NCBI GenBank assembly: GCA_029216955.1
Contig: JANAVB010042223.1
Coordinates: 60,795-124,794, forward strand
Reading direction: 5' to 3'
DNA from: Iris pallida
Taxonomy: Eukaryota; Streptophyta; Magnoliopsida; Asparagales; Iridaceae
DNA length: 64,000 bases
A model generated the notes under the pieces. It saw only the letters and a program-made list of their open reading frames with translations, searched no databases and was not told the DNA's origin. The position numbers and the translations under genes were made by a program. Within the stretch, counting starts at the first letter, position 1. The number at the start of each line of letters is the position of its first letter. Shown piece by piece: positions 1-13,102 of the stretch.

Positions 1-660
1 CATGATTAAATTCCCTACTTTATGGTTAGTTCACTGTTAGTTATGTCTAAATACTTGGGTTTGATTGATGTTAGGAATGAGGTTTTGTTTTGATCTTTAA
101 TGTTGAGTTGATATAACAAACTGTCATTTAAATCTGATTTCGTATTGCCTTCATTCCTTTGCCACATTCCTGAGATTTAATCTCAGTTTTCCTGAGAAGT
201 ATAATTGACCATGTACATTCAATCCTCTTATCAATCGCATAACACCCATTGTAAATCCCTGAGTAATATTTCACTAACTGTCACTTGTTTTCAGTTTTCT
301 GAAAACTGAAAATCTTAATTTATCACACTGTTTTTCATATGCATATACACACACACTTTGAACATTAAAATAACTGAGAGCCATTACTAAGGAATTCTAA
401 TATTTAATTCCTGAGTTATACACATGTATCACACACATAATCCCTCTTGTATTCACAGCATACTCATAAGCCCTGCCATTAGGCATTGTCCTAACCATAG
501 TGCTATGTGCATTGACTGATTCCTGAACAATTGGTTCACTAAATTGGTTTTCTGTCCCTAATTATTTTCTGAACATGTTGTGAATGAAGGATATTCATTG
601 GTATTTCTTTGAACTATCATCCCCTTCCTATATGCATATCTGAACTGCCTTTCACTAAGT

Positions 661-1030
661 CACACACACATGTTAGTTTCAATCCCACACACTCATGTTC
701 CATTTGACACACACACACACACAGTTAGTTGACACCCTAAAATCTGTGACACAAATTGACACATTGGCTTGACACTTGCACATCACTCTCACCGACACAT
801 TGGCTCACTCATGCACACACACACAATCTGAAATGGACCCTCACACACATTCTAAACTATCATCACACACAAAACTGAAATGTTAGGTTGGGATGTGGGG
901 GTTTATGTTTGAATAGAGGAAATGGGTTTTGGTGCTTTATGGGTATATTTAAACTGTCACACTATTCAATGTACACACACACACTCATGAACTGTACACA
1001 CAATATCACACACACACACACACTTGGACA
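661..1030. repeat. CA-rich microsatellite region
   Basis: Several separate (CA)n or ACACAC runs lie between ordinary sequence, for example near 709-722, 815-822, 975-985 and 1004-1022, followed by a short (TA)n at 1064-1075. It gives rise to small spurious ORFs on both strands. Confidence 0.8.
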
Positions 1031-1384
1031 CATAGGTGTGTTTTCCTATTCTCTATACATAGGTATATATATATATAAATGTATTGATATGTATATATAT
1101 CTATATGCTTGATAATAATGTGGTGAATATGTGTGATATTATATAATGTAATGTATATACAATATGTGTGATATAGCCTATATGGCCTATAGCCTATATG
1201 CATGGCACATTACACTTGGGTGTATCCCTCCAGGCATATAGCCTATGGCTCGTAAACCTGTGTTTCTATCTTGAATGCCAGTGTAGGAGTGTGGTTGGCT
1301 TGTATAGCCTAGAAATTGAGTGTGCTTGCTAGAATAGGCTGGGTAGGCCTAGTGAGACTTGAATAGACTAGTATTGACCTAGTT

Positions 1385-1500
1385 GACTGGTGTAGTTGAC
1401 TTGGGTTGACCCAGAGTTGACCAAGTTTGACTTGGACCTAGTTTGACCTAGACAGTTGACCATGTTTGACTTAGAGTTGACTTTGACCTAGATTGACCCA
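1385..1500 (+). repeat. TTGAC(C/T) short-period repeat within LTR J
   Basis: The motif gttgac or tttgac recurs every 8-20 bases about a dozen times. The A LTRs carry the inverted equivalent (ggtcaactc, gtcaaac) at 12550-12660 and 27900-28010, so it is a family feature and not random low complexity. Confidence 0.75.
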
Positions 1501-1863
1501 GAAATCATGTAGATTGCATCGTAGATTTCATTTACCTTATTTTAAACATGTCATAACCCATACTGCTCTATTTAGGACGTTGTGACTCCGGTGCAGACAT
1601 CTGATATTTCATTACTCTTTTCAGAGTAACAGGCGAGTACATTCTCTGATAGTTCTTTCATTTATTTGATGATTACTGTGATTCTGTTCTAGTATAGTTC
1701 TATTTGATTCTCTGTCACAACATTTATTAACATTTTAGATTCATTTACTCGCAATACATGTACTTTATTTGTCTAACCCTATTACTCGAATCACTCACAA
1801 GACTCATCTACTCGAAACACCTACAAGTATTAAATGTACAAATCATGCAAGAATCATCATTAC

Positions 1864-2030
1864 AAGAACGATAGCCATCGCTGCTGGGCCCGATATACGA
1901 TGTGTCGTATTCAACAAGAATCACCAAACAAGAATGATAGCCATCGCCGCTTGGCCGAGCATGCGATGTGCCGTATTACAAGAATGATAGCCATCACCGC
2001 TTGGCCGAGCGTGCGATGTGCCGTACTCAT
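1864..2030 (+). repeat. 50-bp tandem repeat, three units, in LTR J
   Basis: Units begin with agaa(c/t)gatagccatc at 1864, 1931 and 1981. The second and third are exactly 50 bases apart; the first carries about 17 extra bases. Each unit contains gccatc, a gcttggccgagc-like block and gcgatgtgccgta. It lies 0.85-1.0 kb from the LTR end, the same relative place as different minisatellites in the A and B LTRs. Confidence 0.8.
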
Positions 2031-2874
2031 TACAAGAATCGCCTACAAGGATTAGTGTACAAGAATCTTATAAGAATCACTTCACTCAAATCTTTGAGAA
2101 GAATCATCTACTAGAATCATCATGTACAAGAATCATTTACTAGACTCAAATTGTATTAGACTCACATTGGGATTACACTCAACTTACATTGTACAAACTG
2201 GACTTATAACATGTTACCCTAGTTCAGCTAGATCTTATTTTGCAGTCTTTCTTGCCATAATTCTTCTTTTATTTCATTACCTTACTTCCTTGTTCCTTTG
2301 CTATTTCTCTACATCATTACCTGTATAAAACTGCCATTATCATCAATATAACTGTCTATAACTGTTTTATAGTATTCGTCATTACTTGGATTTTCTGGAT
2401 GAGATGTGCTCGTTCCTGTCCTGACTGGACCTGTTGAAATTTTACAGATGATTGCCCTGAGGACACATGCCCTATATATTATGGACCCGGAGACGGGATG
2501 ACTATCTTTGGCCCCGACACTCAGGAGTGATCGGGATTTAGTTTAGTAGACTAGCATTTGTTCCATATTGAACTTGTTATAGAAGTTTTGAGACTTGTGT
2601 AGTATTTGAGATTTGTTGAGAGTTGTTATTATTTTAGTGGTTGTTCTTCTATTCTTAGTTAATTCTTCTGTGTTTATCTTATCGTGCTTAGACTGTGATT
2701 GAGTTCAATATCTTATACTTGTCCTCCGTTCGGAGTTGATCATGATGAGTACATTATAATTGCGTGAGTTGCTGGTTAGATAGTAACCTAGGACAGCTCT
2801 CTACCGCCGATACTGCGGCGTAGGCTGGGCGTCGTTACGTATTCGTACCCTCACAGTGGGTGCGGGTCGTGACA

Positions 2875-3535
2875 CCAGGATTTTAAGTCAGTATTTGAAT
2901 ACAACTCAGCTATGTTCAATATCGCATCGAGGCTTGAGTTGTGTGAAGAACCGGTTAACCAGGAGCAAATGATTGACAAAACCCTCTCAACTTTCCATGC
3001 CACAAATATATTGATGTAACAACAATATAGACAACAACACTACTCTAAGATTTTAGAACTCATCTCTGTGCTCCTAGCTGCCGAGAAAAATAATAAGGTA
3101 CTCATGAAAAATCATAATACTAGGCCTACTGGAACACTAGCATTCCCTGAAGTGAGGAAAAGGCAGAGGCAGAGGCAGAGGACGTTCTGGATACTCTAGC
3201 AGAGGTGGTTACAGAGGAAGAGGGAAGCATGGTCACCCCAGCAGTGGTAGGCATATTGAGCCATGGAAAAAAAATGTAAAAAGCATATTCCAAACGAAGA
3301 TCAAGAAAATGAAAATATATAGCACCAAGAGACACATGTTTCAAATGTGGACGTGAAGCCCATTGGTTCCGCACCTATCGTGCATCCAAAGAAGTGGCCA
3401 ATTATTAGAAAACCCCGAAGGATGAAACGAATGCCATTCTTGACATGGACCATGATGACCTCCTTGGTGACAAATTTGAGGCACAAGAAAAGGCCAATAT
3501 GACATCTGCAAATTTTTTTGGGGATGATTAGTCAC
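2875..3535 (+). pseudogene. Ty1/copia gag remnant (element I)
   Basis: Translation from 2877 gives a gag polyprotein of the UBN2 type seen in plant copia elements: a stretch resembling FKSVFEYNSAMFNIASRLEL, then IDKTLSTFHATNIL, then a run ending in KNHNTRPTG. Near 3335 a zinc-knuckle relic reads CFKCGREAHWFRTY, with the last cysteine replaced by tyrosine. Stops and frameshifts break the frame (a TAA just after the FHATNIL segment and another near 3405). The N-terminus is missing because LTR J is inserted immediately upstream. Gag would package element RNA; this copy is dead. Confidence 0.8.
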
Positions 3536-4479
3536 TCCATTTTATTTATTGAGAGTAGCAAACATTTTGATTTTTAAAGACTATGTTGGTAGTAATTTAG
3601 ATTGATAGTATTTGCATTTAAGTTTTGAATTGTTAATAATTAACACCCAACATTGTTTGGGTATTTATGTTCAATTTTGATTCTCCTCTGATAAATAAAT
3701 CTGTCTAGAGACATAGAAATTTATAATCTTCTACTTTAATACGACAAAATTGCCACCGTTAGGAGGAGATATTGGAAGATAAATATCTTGTTCAGGGAGA
3801 ACGTCGTGAATTTTTGTTCTAGACGAAATTAATGAATATCAACGTTCCAGAAGAATGTCGTAAAAACATCGTTTCAGAGAAATGTAGAATGGGATACTTT
3901 CATCTTGACTAAATTAGGAGATATTATTTCTTATGTTTCACTACAAAGAATTATTAGATGTTTACCCAATTTTGCTGCATAAAATAGTTATACCAACTAT
4001 GTATTTATCTCCTACTAGAAGTAAGTAACAAAAGAATCAAATATATGCCAAATAATACTAAAGGATCTAAAGATTCATCTCTCCAAATGAAGAGGCCGTA
4101 TAATACAACACACCATAATAATCTTGAAGAAGCAGCTCCCGAAGAAGCGTCTCCTATAGAGAAAAAGTTCATGACGGTCTGGAAGGTGTCATGAACCAAA
4201 GATCGAATTTCTCAAATTTCTCAAAGTATATCGCTCCGGTAGAGGATATACCTCAGATTCCAGAAGAGACTGAGAAAGAGGTACCGGTGCCCATGAAATC
4301 TATGTTTTATACATAGTTAAGAGAAAATTTGAAATAAGAAGTTTGTCATAAATGGCATTATCAAATAAAGAATAAAGGCTGATAAATTAAAGGATAACAC
4401 TAAAACCACGAATAATCTAAGGAAAAGATGCGATATCTCTCGCAGGACGTAGAATGTTTAGTCCTACAGTACAAAACCC
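3536..4479 (+). mobile_element. Decayed internal region of copia element I
   Basis: AT-rich sequence between the gag and RT remnants. Around 4120-4300 translated scraps are rich in Glu and Pro (EEAPEEA-like, VEDIPQIPEETEKEVPVP), typical of the acidic linker before copia RT. The protease and integrase domains are not recognisable, so most of pol has been deleted or eroded. Confidence 0.5.
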
Positions 4480-4790
4480 AAAAAGGCATAAACTCGGTAG
4501 GTTTTGAATGGGTGTTTATAACAAATAAAGATCCAAATATAAAGCAATATTAGCTCAAGGATTCACGAAATGATCATAATAGAATATAAATAAATATATT
4601 CTTTGATCATGATAACCTAAACATATCCTCGAAGGTCGTAGATTTAAAATTTTCAGGTAAATCCTTGAAGGATTTGATATTATCTTGTTATCTCCAAAGG
4701 ATCTATATATGGATTAGACAATCCAGAAGAATGTGATAGGCTCATTGAGTTTATAGAGAAATCTTGAACGAATTTATTAAAAATGGTCAC
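4480..4790 (+). pseudogene. Copia reverse transcriptase fragments (element I)
   Basis: Two RT landmarks remain in different frames. Near 4492-4520 the reading VGFEWVF matches the start of plant copia RT (usually GCKWVFK). Near 4697-4725 a stretch read across frames gives YG-RQSRRMW, matching the YGLKQSGRMWY block. The catalytic YVDD region is not found. Stops and frameshifts are frequent. Reverse transcription is the family function; this copy cannot provide it. Confidence 0.65.
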
Positions 4791-4796
4791 CTCTGA

Positions 4797-5135
4797 AGTA
4801 AGCGTCTCCTAAAGAGAATAAAAGTGCCTCCTGAAGAGATAGATAATATGACAGTATCTCCTGTAGAGATTTAAAATATCTCCAGAAGAGATAAAGAATC
4901 TCCCGAAGAGATTGGAATCTCCCGGAGAGATTGGATTCTTCCGAAGAGATTGGAATCTCCCGAAGTAATTGGAATCTCCCTTAGAGATCAAAAATCTCCC
5001 GAAGAGAGAAGAATCTCCAGAAGAGATAAAGATAAATATCCAAAAGAGATCTCATGTAATCTCATAAAAGGATGAAGCTCTAAAAAAGATCTACTATAAA
5101 TCTCTCCTGTAGAGATAAATCTCCTGTAGAGATTT
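4797..5135 (+). repeat. Short tandem repeat, about 19-22 bp, of AATCTCCCGAAGAGATTGG type
   Basis: At least 14 imperfect copies of a unit containing tctcc(c/t)gaagagat follow one another from 4801 to about 5130, with spacers of 0-8 bases. The sequence sits inside the copia pol remnant just after the RT fragment, so it is an expansion within the element. Confidence 0.85.
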
Positions 5136-6075
5136 AATACGAATGATATACCTATAATGGTTAGGTCAGTAGGATCTTTTACAACCAAAAGAACATGTTC
5201 TGGGTCCTGAAGTACCATATTTAACTCTTTATTGTCATTCATTCATCACAATATTTTAGAATAATATTAGGCACATAAATTATTCTTCATGAATGTTTTG
5301 ATCTAATGAGATATGCAGATGAATGGTATTCATTAAGGGGATACCACAAACAAGGTATGTTTTATAAATAATGTTGCCGGTACTTTTAAAATCAAATCAT
5401 CACGACAAAAAAGAATAGAGAATGTACAAGGCTATTTTTTCAACAGTTCAACATATTAGGGGGAGCTACGAGCTTTCAGGAATCACAAATAAAGTCTGCA
5501 ATATCTTCATAAGGATTTGAGTATAAATGTATAGAGAAATAAAGTGTTAGGGTGAGATATAATATTGTATTTAGGGTTATTTTTTTTTATTTCGTATTAA
5601 TGTAAGAACAAGAATGTAATATTTTTGAAGGGGAACATCATGTAGATGTAAGCATCCTGAAGATGCCAATGGTGGCATCTTGAAGTATGTCTTTACGCAT
5701 TGTACTATTTTCCTTCATTGAGATTTTTTTCCACTGGGTTTCCCTTCGAAAGGTTTTTAATGAGGCAATGTAAGTCGCACCCACTTGGACTCCTAAAGAA
5801 TCATATTCCTGAATAATATTATTGTACTCTTTTTTCTATGGATTTTTTCCAAGGATTTTTCCTAGAAAAGTTTTTAATGGGGCAATAATTAAAGTGGGCT
5901 TCCAAGGGAAAGTATTGTGATTTGAGAAGGCCTAAATATGGATGCCCTTATCCATACCCACAACATCCTTCAACCTATTCCCTCTATATATGTTATCAAT
6001 GAGAAAGCTACTTATACTTCTTTTCTGGCTACCACATTCTTCTCACTCTCTTCTATTTTTACAGCAGTAGACAAT
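5136..6075 (+). mobile_element. 3' end of copia element I (RNase H scraps, polypurine tract, 3' untranslated or LTR remnant)
   Basis: Scraps around 5330-5420 resemble the copia RNase H block in broken frames. A purine run agggggag at 5458-5465 is a candidate polypurine tract. Around 5725-5770 and 5835-5885 the paired motif tttccactgggttt / aaaggtttttaatgaggcaa, characteristic of plant copia 3' regions, occurs twice. Sequence to about 6075 may be the LTR remnant; its end is destroyed where element H begins. Confidence 0.55.
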
Positions 6076-7249
6076 ATTTTAAAAAATGCATAATGTAAAG
6101 AGATCAAAGAGAGCAAATTCAAACACTAAGGTTTATACCGATTTTCCTCTGAGAGGACTAGTCCAGTCTCGAATACTCAACTCGATATTGAATCCACTAT
6201 CTCGTGAAATATAAGGTTTGAATTTGAAGCGCTTGCATCTCTTTACAACATGTACTTTTTATGCGAAGAGCACAACTTCAACTTGTAAGCCTTTAACCCT
6301 AATGACTTGCCAATTTCTGGAACGATCAAAACTGAGATATTTTTAAGCCTTTTTTATAACTCAAACCAACTTCTAGATTGAACCGATCTGGCACTTGCTT
6401 GGCTCGGAGTCGTACAGGCTTAGATAGAAAGGTTAAGTAGCTCAGAGAACTCTTAAGGAATAGAAGAGGAGAGAATGGAATAAGACGAATAGAATAAATA
6501 ATTTTCCTTTATTTATAAAGTTTAGGAGGACCGAACTCGGGCAGAGTTCGATTCCCTAACGTTCATAAATTCGAACATTGGAGCCGAGTCTACAGGGTGA
6601 CTGATCCAATGGGATATTAGGTCAGGGGGAACTGAGTTTGGTCCGAGTTCACTTGCCCTATATTCGAGTTGGTTGGGCTCTTTTTTGAGTAGATTTTAGG
6701 CTCCTTTTTAGTGTACTTTTGTGTAGGCTTTCTGTGGACTGAATGAACATGATTGATATAGGCTTTATGAAAAGCTAAGCCAAGTACAAAATCATTCCGA
6801 TGTACAAATTGTATAGGCTCAACAAAGTAAAAAAAAAATAGAAATAAAAGTAAAAACGAAGAGCACTTCGATGATGCCTTTTTCCTCAACAGCAGTTATC
6901 CAAAGATCAACATATCTGGGAATATGTATACCAAATCAGCGAAACCCCCGAGTGCGAGGCCCCGGATAGGTCGCTGGACGGTTTTGAGAAATCTTCTTGT
7001 ATAATGCCGTCTTTGGCCTATCATTAGTTCTTCATTGCATATGTCATGGTTTGATCATGCTTACTGCTTGCCTGCAAATACATGTTAGGCGAACAAAGCA
7101 GTATAGTAGTATGATAAATTTAATGAACAGTAGGACAATGCTAAGTTTAACTAGCAATGATAGTGATTATATGAATATTAGTGACATCATTATGTTAAAC
7201 TCAATCAATTAGCCATATTCAAATATATGATATAATCATTGGGCTAACA
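6076..7249 (-). repeat. 3' LTR of copia H (truncated at its 3' end)
   Basis: Matches the 5' LTR over 6085-6390 and about 6960-7249. On the minus strand it starts TGTTAGCCCAATG and runs to 6076, lacking the last 120 bases present in the other LTR (tgtaggacc start on plus strand). Between 6400 and 6930 it holds about 500 bases absent from the other LTR, including a minus-strand TATA-like box. Confidence 0.75.
6508..6523 (-). promoter_or_regulatory. TATA-like box in the copia H 3' LTR
   Basis: Minus strand reads ACTTTATAAATAAAGG at about 6508-6523, a good plant TATA box in the orientation of the element. The 5' LTR has lost this segment. Confidence 0.45.
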
Positions 7250-8555
<1,306 letters not shown>

Positions 8556-9460
8556 AGGTTTTTCTTGTTCGCGTGAGCTTCGCTCCCATGGAGATGCGTG
8601 ATCGTCCCCGTCTTCTCTTCCAGCTGGCGCAGGTCGGTCTCCCGCGGCCGATCGTTCGCTCCTCGGAGGTTCCTTGGTCCCTCCTCCATCGCCATCTTCC
8701 TTAGCCTTCTCCTTTTTTTTTTGCCTCCTCGGTGGCCTCTCGTACGTCGGGGCCCACGACCGTCCTCCCTCCAGGAGGCGAGGTCCCGCCGGCTCCTCCG
8801 TGCTCAATTTTGCTATGGCCCATCGACATTCTGTTCTTGTTGGGTTTATCGCCTTCTCCGGCCCCCTTCCTTCTCCTTCTCCCATCCCTCTCCCCCGACT
8901 TCCCAGCCGGCCTTCCACCAGTTGCCGTCGCACCGGCATCCACGGACACTTAGTCTGTCGCCATCTCTGCTGAGAGAGGTTGTCCTCCTCCCTCGGGCAT
9001 TGTGACGGGATTTCCTCACTCGATCCTGTCACATCCCTATTTGAATTCACATTTGAATTCAAATTTCTTGCCATCTGTTGGAGCTTGCCACCTGTCCCCT
9101 GCGGACCCTATTGGGTGTGCGGGCCTTTCCCAGGCACAATCCGTTGGTTGCACATCAGGGGTGCCTTTGTCCATTACGGACGGCGCCCCTTCGGTTCATG
9201 GCCTCGCACAAGTTATGCCTTGCACGACTCCCTTGAGCCCGCAGCCTTGTACGCCTGTTGACCCCATGATGTGCGTGCCTCCTTTTGGTGGTGCCCCTCG
9301 GCTGGGTGCAGCTCGGTCGCCCCCCGCTATGCTATCCTTTGATTTGGTGCCTTCCAGCCTGGCCTCACTTCCCTCTTCGGGCATGGTGATTCTCTCGTCC
9401 TTTGAGCCCCAGCTCTTGGACTCCTCGGTCAGGCCGCAGCCCCATTAGGACTTCCTCTGT
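8556..9460 (+). mobile_element. 5' untranslated and N-terminal part of LINE F
   Basis: GC-rich, pyrimidine-rich sequence that starts abruptly after the (TA)n tract, typical of a full-length plant L1 5' end. Several overlapping Pro/Ser/Arg-rich frames are open on both strands (for example 8598-9005 and 9002-9448 on plus). They have no recognisable domain; one of them may be the N-terminal extension of ORF1, but the frame is broken before the DUF4283 region. Confidence 0.55.
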
Positions 9461-10743
9461 CTCATGCAATTTTGTGACCTATCGCCTTCCCGTGGTGCCT
9501 CCCTCTGCGTACGGCCTCACTGATCAGCAGTCTTTGGTCCCCTCTGCTTCTGGAAGCCAGCCCTCTCTCTCGGTCTCCTACGCTGATAAGGTTCACCCAG
9601 ACATGGTTGCCAAGAAATCCTCGATTATTTAGGATATGGACCTTCTTAGATAGAATATCCCCTTCAGTCTGATGGTCGAGAAATAACGGTGCCATTCTCC
9701 ACAGCCGACCTGGCTTCCCTATACAAGAGATTCTCCTCCACCTTCGTCATAAAATTCCCTACGGGTTGCCCGAAGCTAGCCCGGGTTCAAGAAGTTGTTG
9801 TCACTTGGAACCTCACATCTGAAAATAGGGTCGATCCCATGGACCCTAAGCATATTCTTCTGCACCTGTCCTCGGCGACAGACTATAAAATTGTCCAAAC
9901 TCGGAGGTCGGGTAGGATCGACTCTAAAGTTATGACGATCGCCAAACCGTCACAGGACCTTAGCTCGCAAGAAGATTCGCCTATTGTCTTGGCATGGGGC
10001 ACCCTCCCCAACCCCCTGCTCATCTATTTTATACCAGCAACTTTGAAGAGGATTGTAAATTCCTTTGGCACCTTAATGGCAATGGCTGAGGAAACTCGCA
10101 ACCTGACTAAAGCTAATTTTGCTAAAGTATGCATGGAGCTTTACGTCTCGAAGGACCTCCCTAAATCTATCCAATTTTGCTCGAAAATAAAACTCACACC
10201 CAACATATTATCTATGATAATAATACCATCTACTGCAACCATTGTCGGAAGAAAGGCCATCTCATAAAGTACTATTACAGAGCACACCCGGAATGGAGAA
10301 AGAAGGTTGACCCTACGACGACCCCAAAAAATTTGTCTAGTCAAGCTCAGAGATCACCGCTTCTCTCCTTACCCAACTCCCACATCAGGTTTGAAACCAG
10401 CACGAAACCGTCTCAAGGTAAGAAGCTAGTGAAAGGACCCACGAGACATGGCACTACCCCCACCAAAACCACCTCTCTCATTCTCACCAGCAAATTCAAT
10501 ATATTAGCCACTGACAAGATAATTCATCTTGAATACAACCAGATGGCCAACTTCGATAAGAGAATCATGGAACCCAGCAACAACTCACTAGAAGAGGCAA
10601 CTCAGCCTAACAATCACAAGGACGACAACAGAGAGAGCAAGACACAGAAGGCTAAAGAGTCAACTGAAATAGAGACTACACAAAATTCAGACCAGGATAT
10701 ACAGAATAACCCTAACAAGGAGATCACCATTCAACTGGAATAG
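9461..10743 (+). pseudogene. LINE F ORF1 (DUF4283-like domain and CCHC knuckle), frameshifted
   Basis: ORF1 proteins bind LINE RNA. A frame ending at 9632 contains SYADKV, common just before the DUF4283 domain. The frame at 9689-10267 carries the domain (FVIKFPTGCPKL early, then HILLHLSSATDY, then VLAWGTLPNPL and a KVCMELYVSKDLPKSI-like strand). The frame then shifts; 10177-10743 continues with a zinc knuckle CNHCRKKGHLIKYYY followed by AHPEW, where the last cysteine of CX2CX4HX4C has become tyrosine. The tail is Asn/Thr/Lys/Glu-rich. At least two frameshifts separate the pieces. Confidence 0.85.
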
Positions 10744-11011
10744 CTGGCTAATATAGGCCCTAAACCATTTCTCAGGATGAAGTAAGCTCTGGGTGCAGGC
10801 TTTGTAGATCAAGAAAACTACTTCGGAGTTTTAGCATATATAGAGGGGGAGGTCTATTTGTACCCCGAATGGAAACGACAGACTTAGAAAGTTGCCTGAA
10901 GGAGGTCAATAATGGCAACAACAAAAAAGCCAGTAAAAGAAGACTAAAAAAGCCTACAATTATGATCATCAGATCTGCCACAAAAAACAACCCCGCTTCC
11001 CAATATTATAG

Positions 11012-11333
11012 ATGATTAACATCCTTTTTTGAAACGTCCGGGGCATCGCTAATAAACCTACTTTTAAAAGATTAAAAGGTCTCAAAAGAATCCACAAGAT
11101 TGATATTTGGGTGATTATTGAACCCAAAATCCCCCCAAGAAGATCAAATCCATTCAACTACAACTTGGCTTCCCCTCTGCCATTCCCGGCTATCATGACA
11201 TATGGATCCTCCAAACCGCAGATGTCAAGCTTGAGATCGGCCTGGACTCGACCCAGACACTTGTGCTGGCTAGAACACCATTTGATTTAATACTGATCCC
11301 TGTTGTCCGTTGTCCATGGTAGCTGTGAGAATG
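11012..11333 (+). pseudogene. LINE F ORF2, N-terminal endonuclease part (5' of the insertion)
   Basis: An ATG at 11012 begins MINILF followed by a TGA where the family has tryptophan, then NVRGIANK, the conserved start of L1 apurinic-type endonuclease. IDIWVIIEPK near 11098-11127 retains the catalytic-glutamate block. The reading frame is cut at 11333 by element A and resumes at 31021. Confidence 0.8.
11329..11333 (+). other. Left target-site duplication of element A (gaatg)
   Basis: The five bases before the LTR start TGTCACGAAC are gaatg, identical to the five after the right LTR (31016-31020). LINE coding sequence is continuous across the two flanks. Confidence 0.95.
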
Positions 11334-12078
11334 TGTCACGAACCGCACCCACTGTTAGGGTACGAGAACGTAACGACGCCCATCCTACGCCGCAGTGTCG
11401 GCGGTAGTACGCTGTCCTAGGTCACAACAACTAACATATAATACTAAGCAGTTTATACTCCCCAAATGGGGGTGACATAGCAGATACAGTCTCAATCACA
11501 TCTAAGGTAGAGCATGATAAAGATAGATAAAACATGAAATCCAAAAGAGATACAGGAGATAGAAGTCTAAGGGTCTAAGATACATAAACCCAGAAATACA
11601 TCTCAAAACTCAAATACAATAATCCACAAAGTAAATACAACTCCAGACAAAATGAAATAACTATCTAAACCTCTACTGTGTCTCCTCTATGCTAGCAGGC
11701 CATCCCAGGCTATCTGTAAAATTTATCAACAGGTCCAGTCAGGACATGAGCGAGTACAGTACATCTCAACAGATCATAGCAGATTAGAAAATATAATCAT
11801 ACAGTAAAGTAAGATACAGGTACTGAAAGAAGTGCAGTATGTAAACAGAGAGAGAGAGCTGTAATAGAAATATCTACTATAAATAGAGACTAACAGTGGC
11901 TAGTGATTCAGAGTACAATATAGACATGTAAATGGCCTGGGATGATTCTGATAAGACACTACGGAATGATTCTGATAAGATACTACTGGTGTATTATTCA
12001 CATGTCCATTTCTACTCCCCCGTACCCCCAATCAATACATAAGGATCCAACCAGGTTATGTTATGATTCTATGGAACA

Positions 12079-12132
12079 GCCCCCGAAGGGTGGTAAGCCC
12101 CCGAAGGGTGATAAGCCCCCGAAGGGTGGTAC
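12079..12132 (+). repeat. 18-bp minisatellite, three units, in A 3' LTR
   Basis: Three consecutive units of GCCCCCGAAGGGTGRTAA at 12079, 12097 and 12115, exact apart from one internal base and the final base. The same array is present in the other LTR at 27426-27479, so it predates insertion. Confidence 0.97.
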
Positions 12133-13102
12133 ATAGTAGACCCATAAATGGGATAAGGATTCCAGGAAGACTCTGTGATCATAAGAGTATATGTCACAAG
12201 TGATCGAAGAACCAACGAAGCATAGTGATACGCCATGTAAGTAAAACGCACAGAACATAGAGTACCCGATGCTCCCTAAGGATAACATCTCAAGAAGGGA
12301 TCCATATAGTACTAATCCGTGTGACCAACGTGACAGTATCAAGCAAAGTAATTTAATGCAGAAAATAATTCTAAGCAGGATATAAAATGATCAGAGAATG
12401 TACTCACCTGATAATCTGAACAGCTGATAAGTATAAGGGGTCCAACTGAAGCCACAGAGTCCTATTTAAAGCAACACAGGTTACAAGGTGTTCAAGTTGT
12501 AATAAATAAATCTCTACAAGCAATCTATTTTATCCTAGGTTCTTCTTAGTCAAAATAACTCTAGGTCAACTCCGGTCAATAATTTAGTCAAACTAGGTCA
12601 AGTGTTGTCTTACAGTTGACTTTGGGTCAACTGGTCAACTCTAGTCAAACAGGGTCAATTCTAGTCTAATTATTAAGGATATAAATTGTACTTCGTTATT
12701 CGTACGTCGAAACTTACGACACGCAAATCGAGATAAGAATATCAATGGTAAGGATGATAATCTTATTATTGTGATCCACGGGTCGATCTTGTCAATTTCA
12801 GTGATGTGAGATCACTGGAATTGACTGAGCTCAGTTTCGTTGTACTAATCCCGAAATACAAACATTATAAGAATTAATTATTTATAAAAAGGCTAAACTC
12901 AGAGAAATTATCAACAAACTTTGTCGGACGATGAAATAAACATCACCAACGTGTCCAGAATGGTCAAATTGGCTAGGATAGCCTACCCATCGGTCCAATT
13001 TGGACACAAGGGCAAAAAGGTCATTTCGGGTCAAAACGGTGTCCGTATCGGAGCCGTTTTGCACCGAAAAATGTGTAATAAAACAAGTCTACAAAATATA
13101 AC

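Larger units (their letters stand above)
1..2874 (+). mobile_element. LTR J, 3' part of a long forward LTR related to family A
   Basis: The last 150 bases match the terminus of the A LTRs in inverted orientation: the stretch with cctaggacagc, the ccgcggtaggc-like GC block and the end gggtcgtgaca. Further upstream, the segment with tcagagtaacaggcgagtacattctctgat (about 1620-1650) also matches A. The right end at 2874 abuts copia gag coding sequence, so this is the 3' LTR of a forward element that inserted into a copia gag. The left end lies outside the window or is unrecognisable: bases 1-1300 are AT- and CA-rich and I cannot align them to A, so J is a relative and not a copy. No open reading frame of note. 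Confidence 0.6.

Noticed and set aside
6076..7249. A solo copia LTR unrelated to the one at 37045-37774
   Set aside because: The shared segments, same orientation, primer site on one and polypurine relic on the other support a single element, though truncation prevents a target-duplication test.
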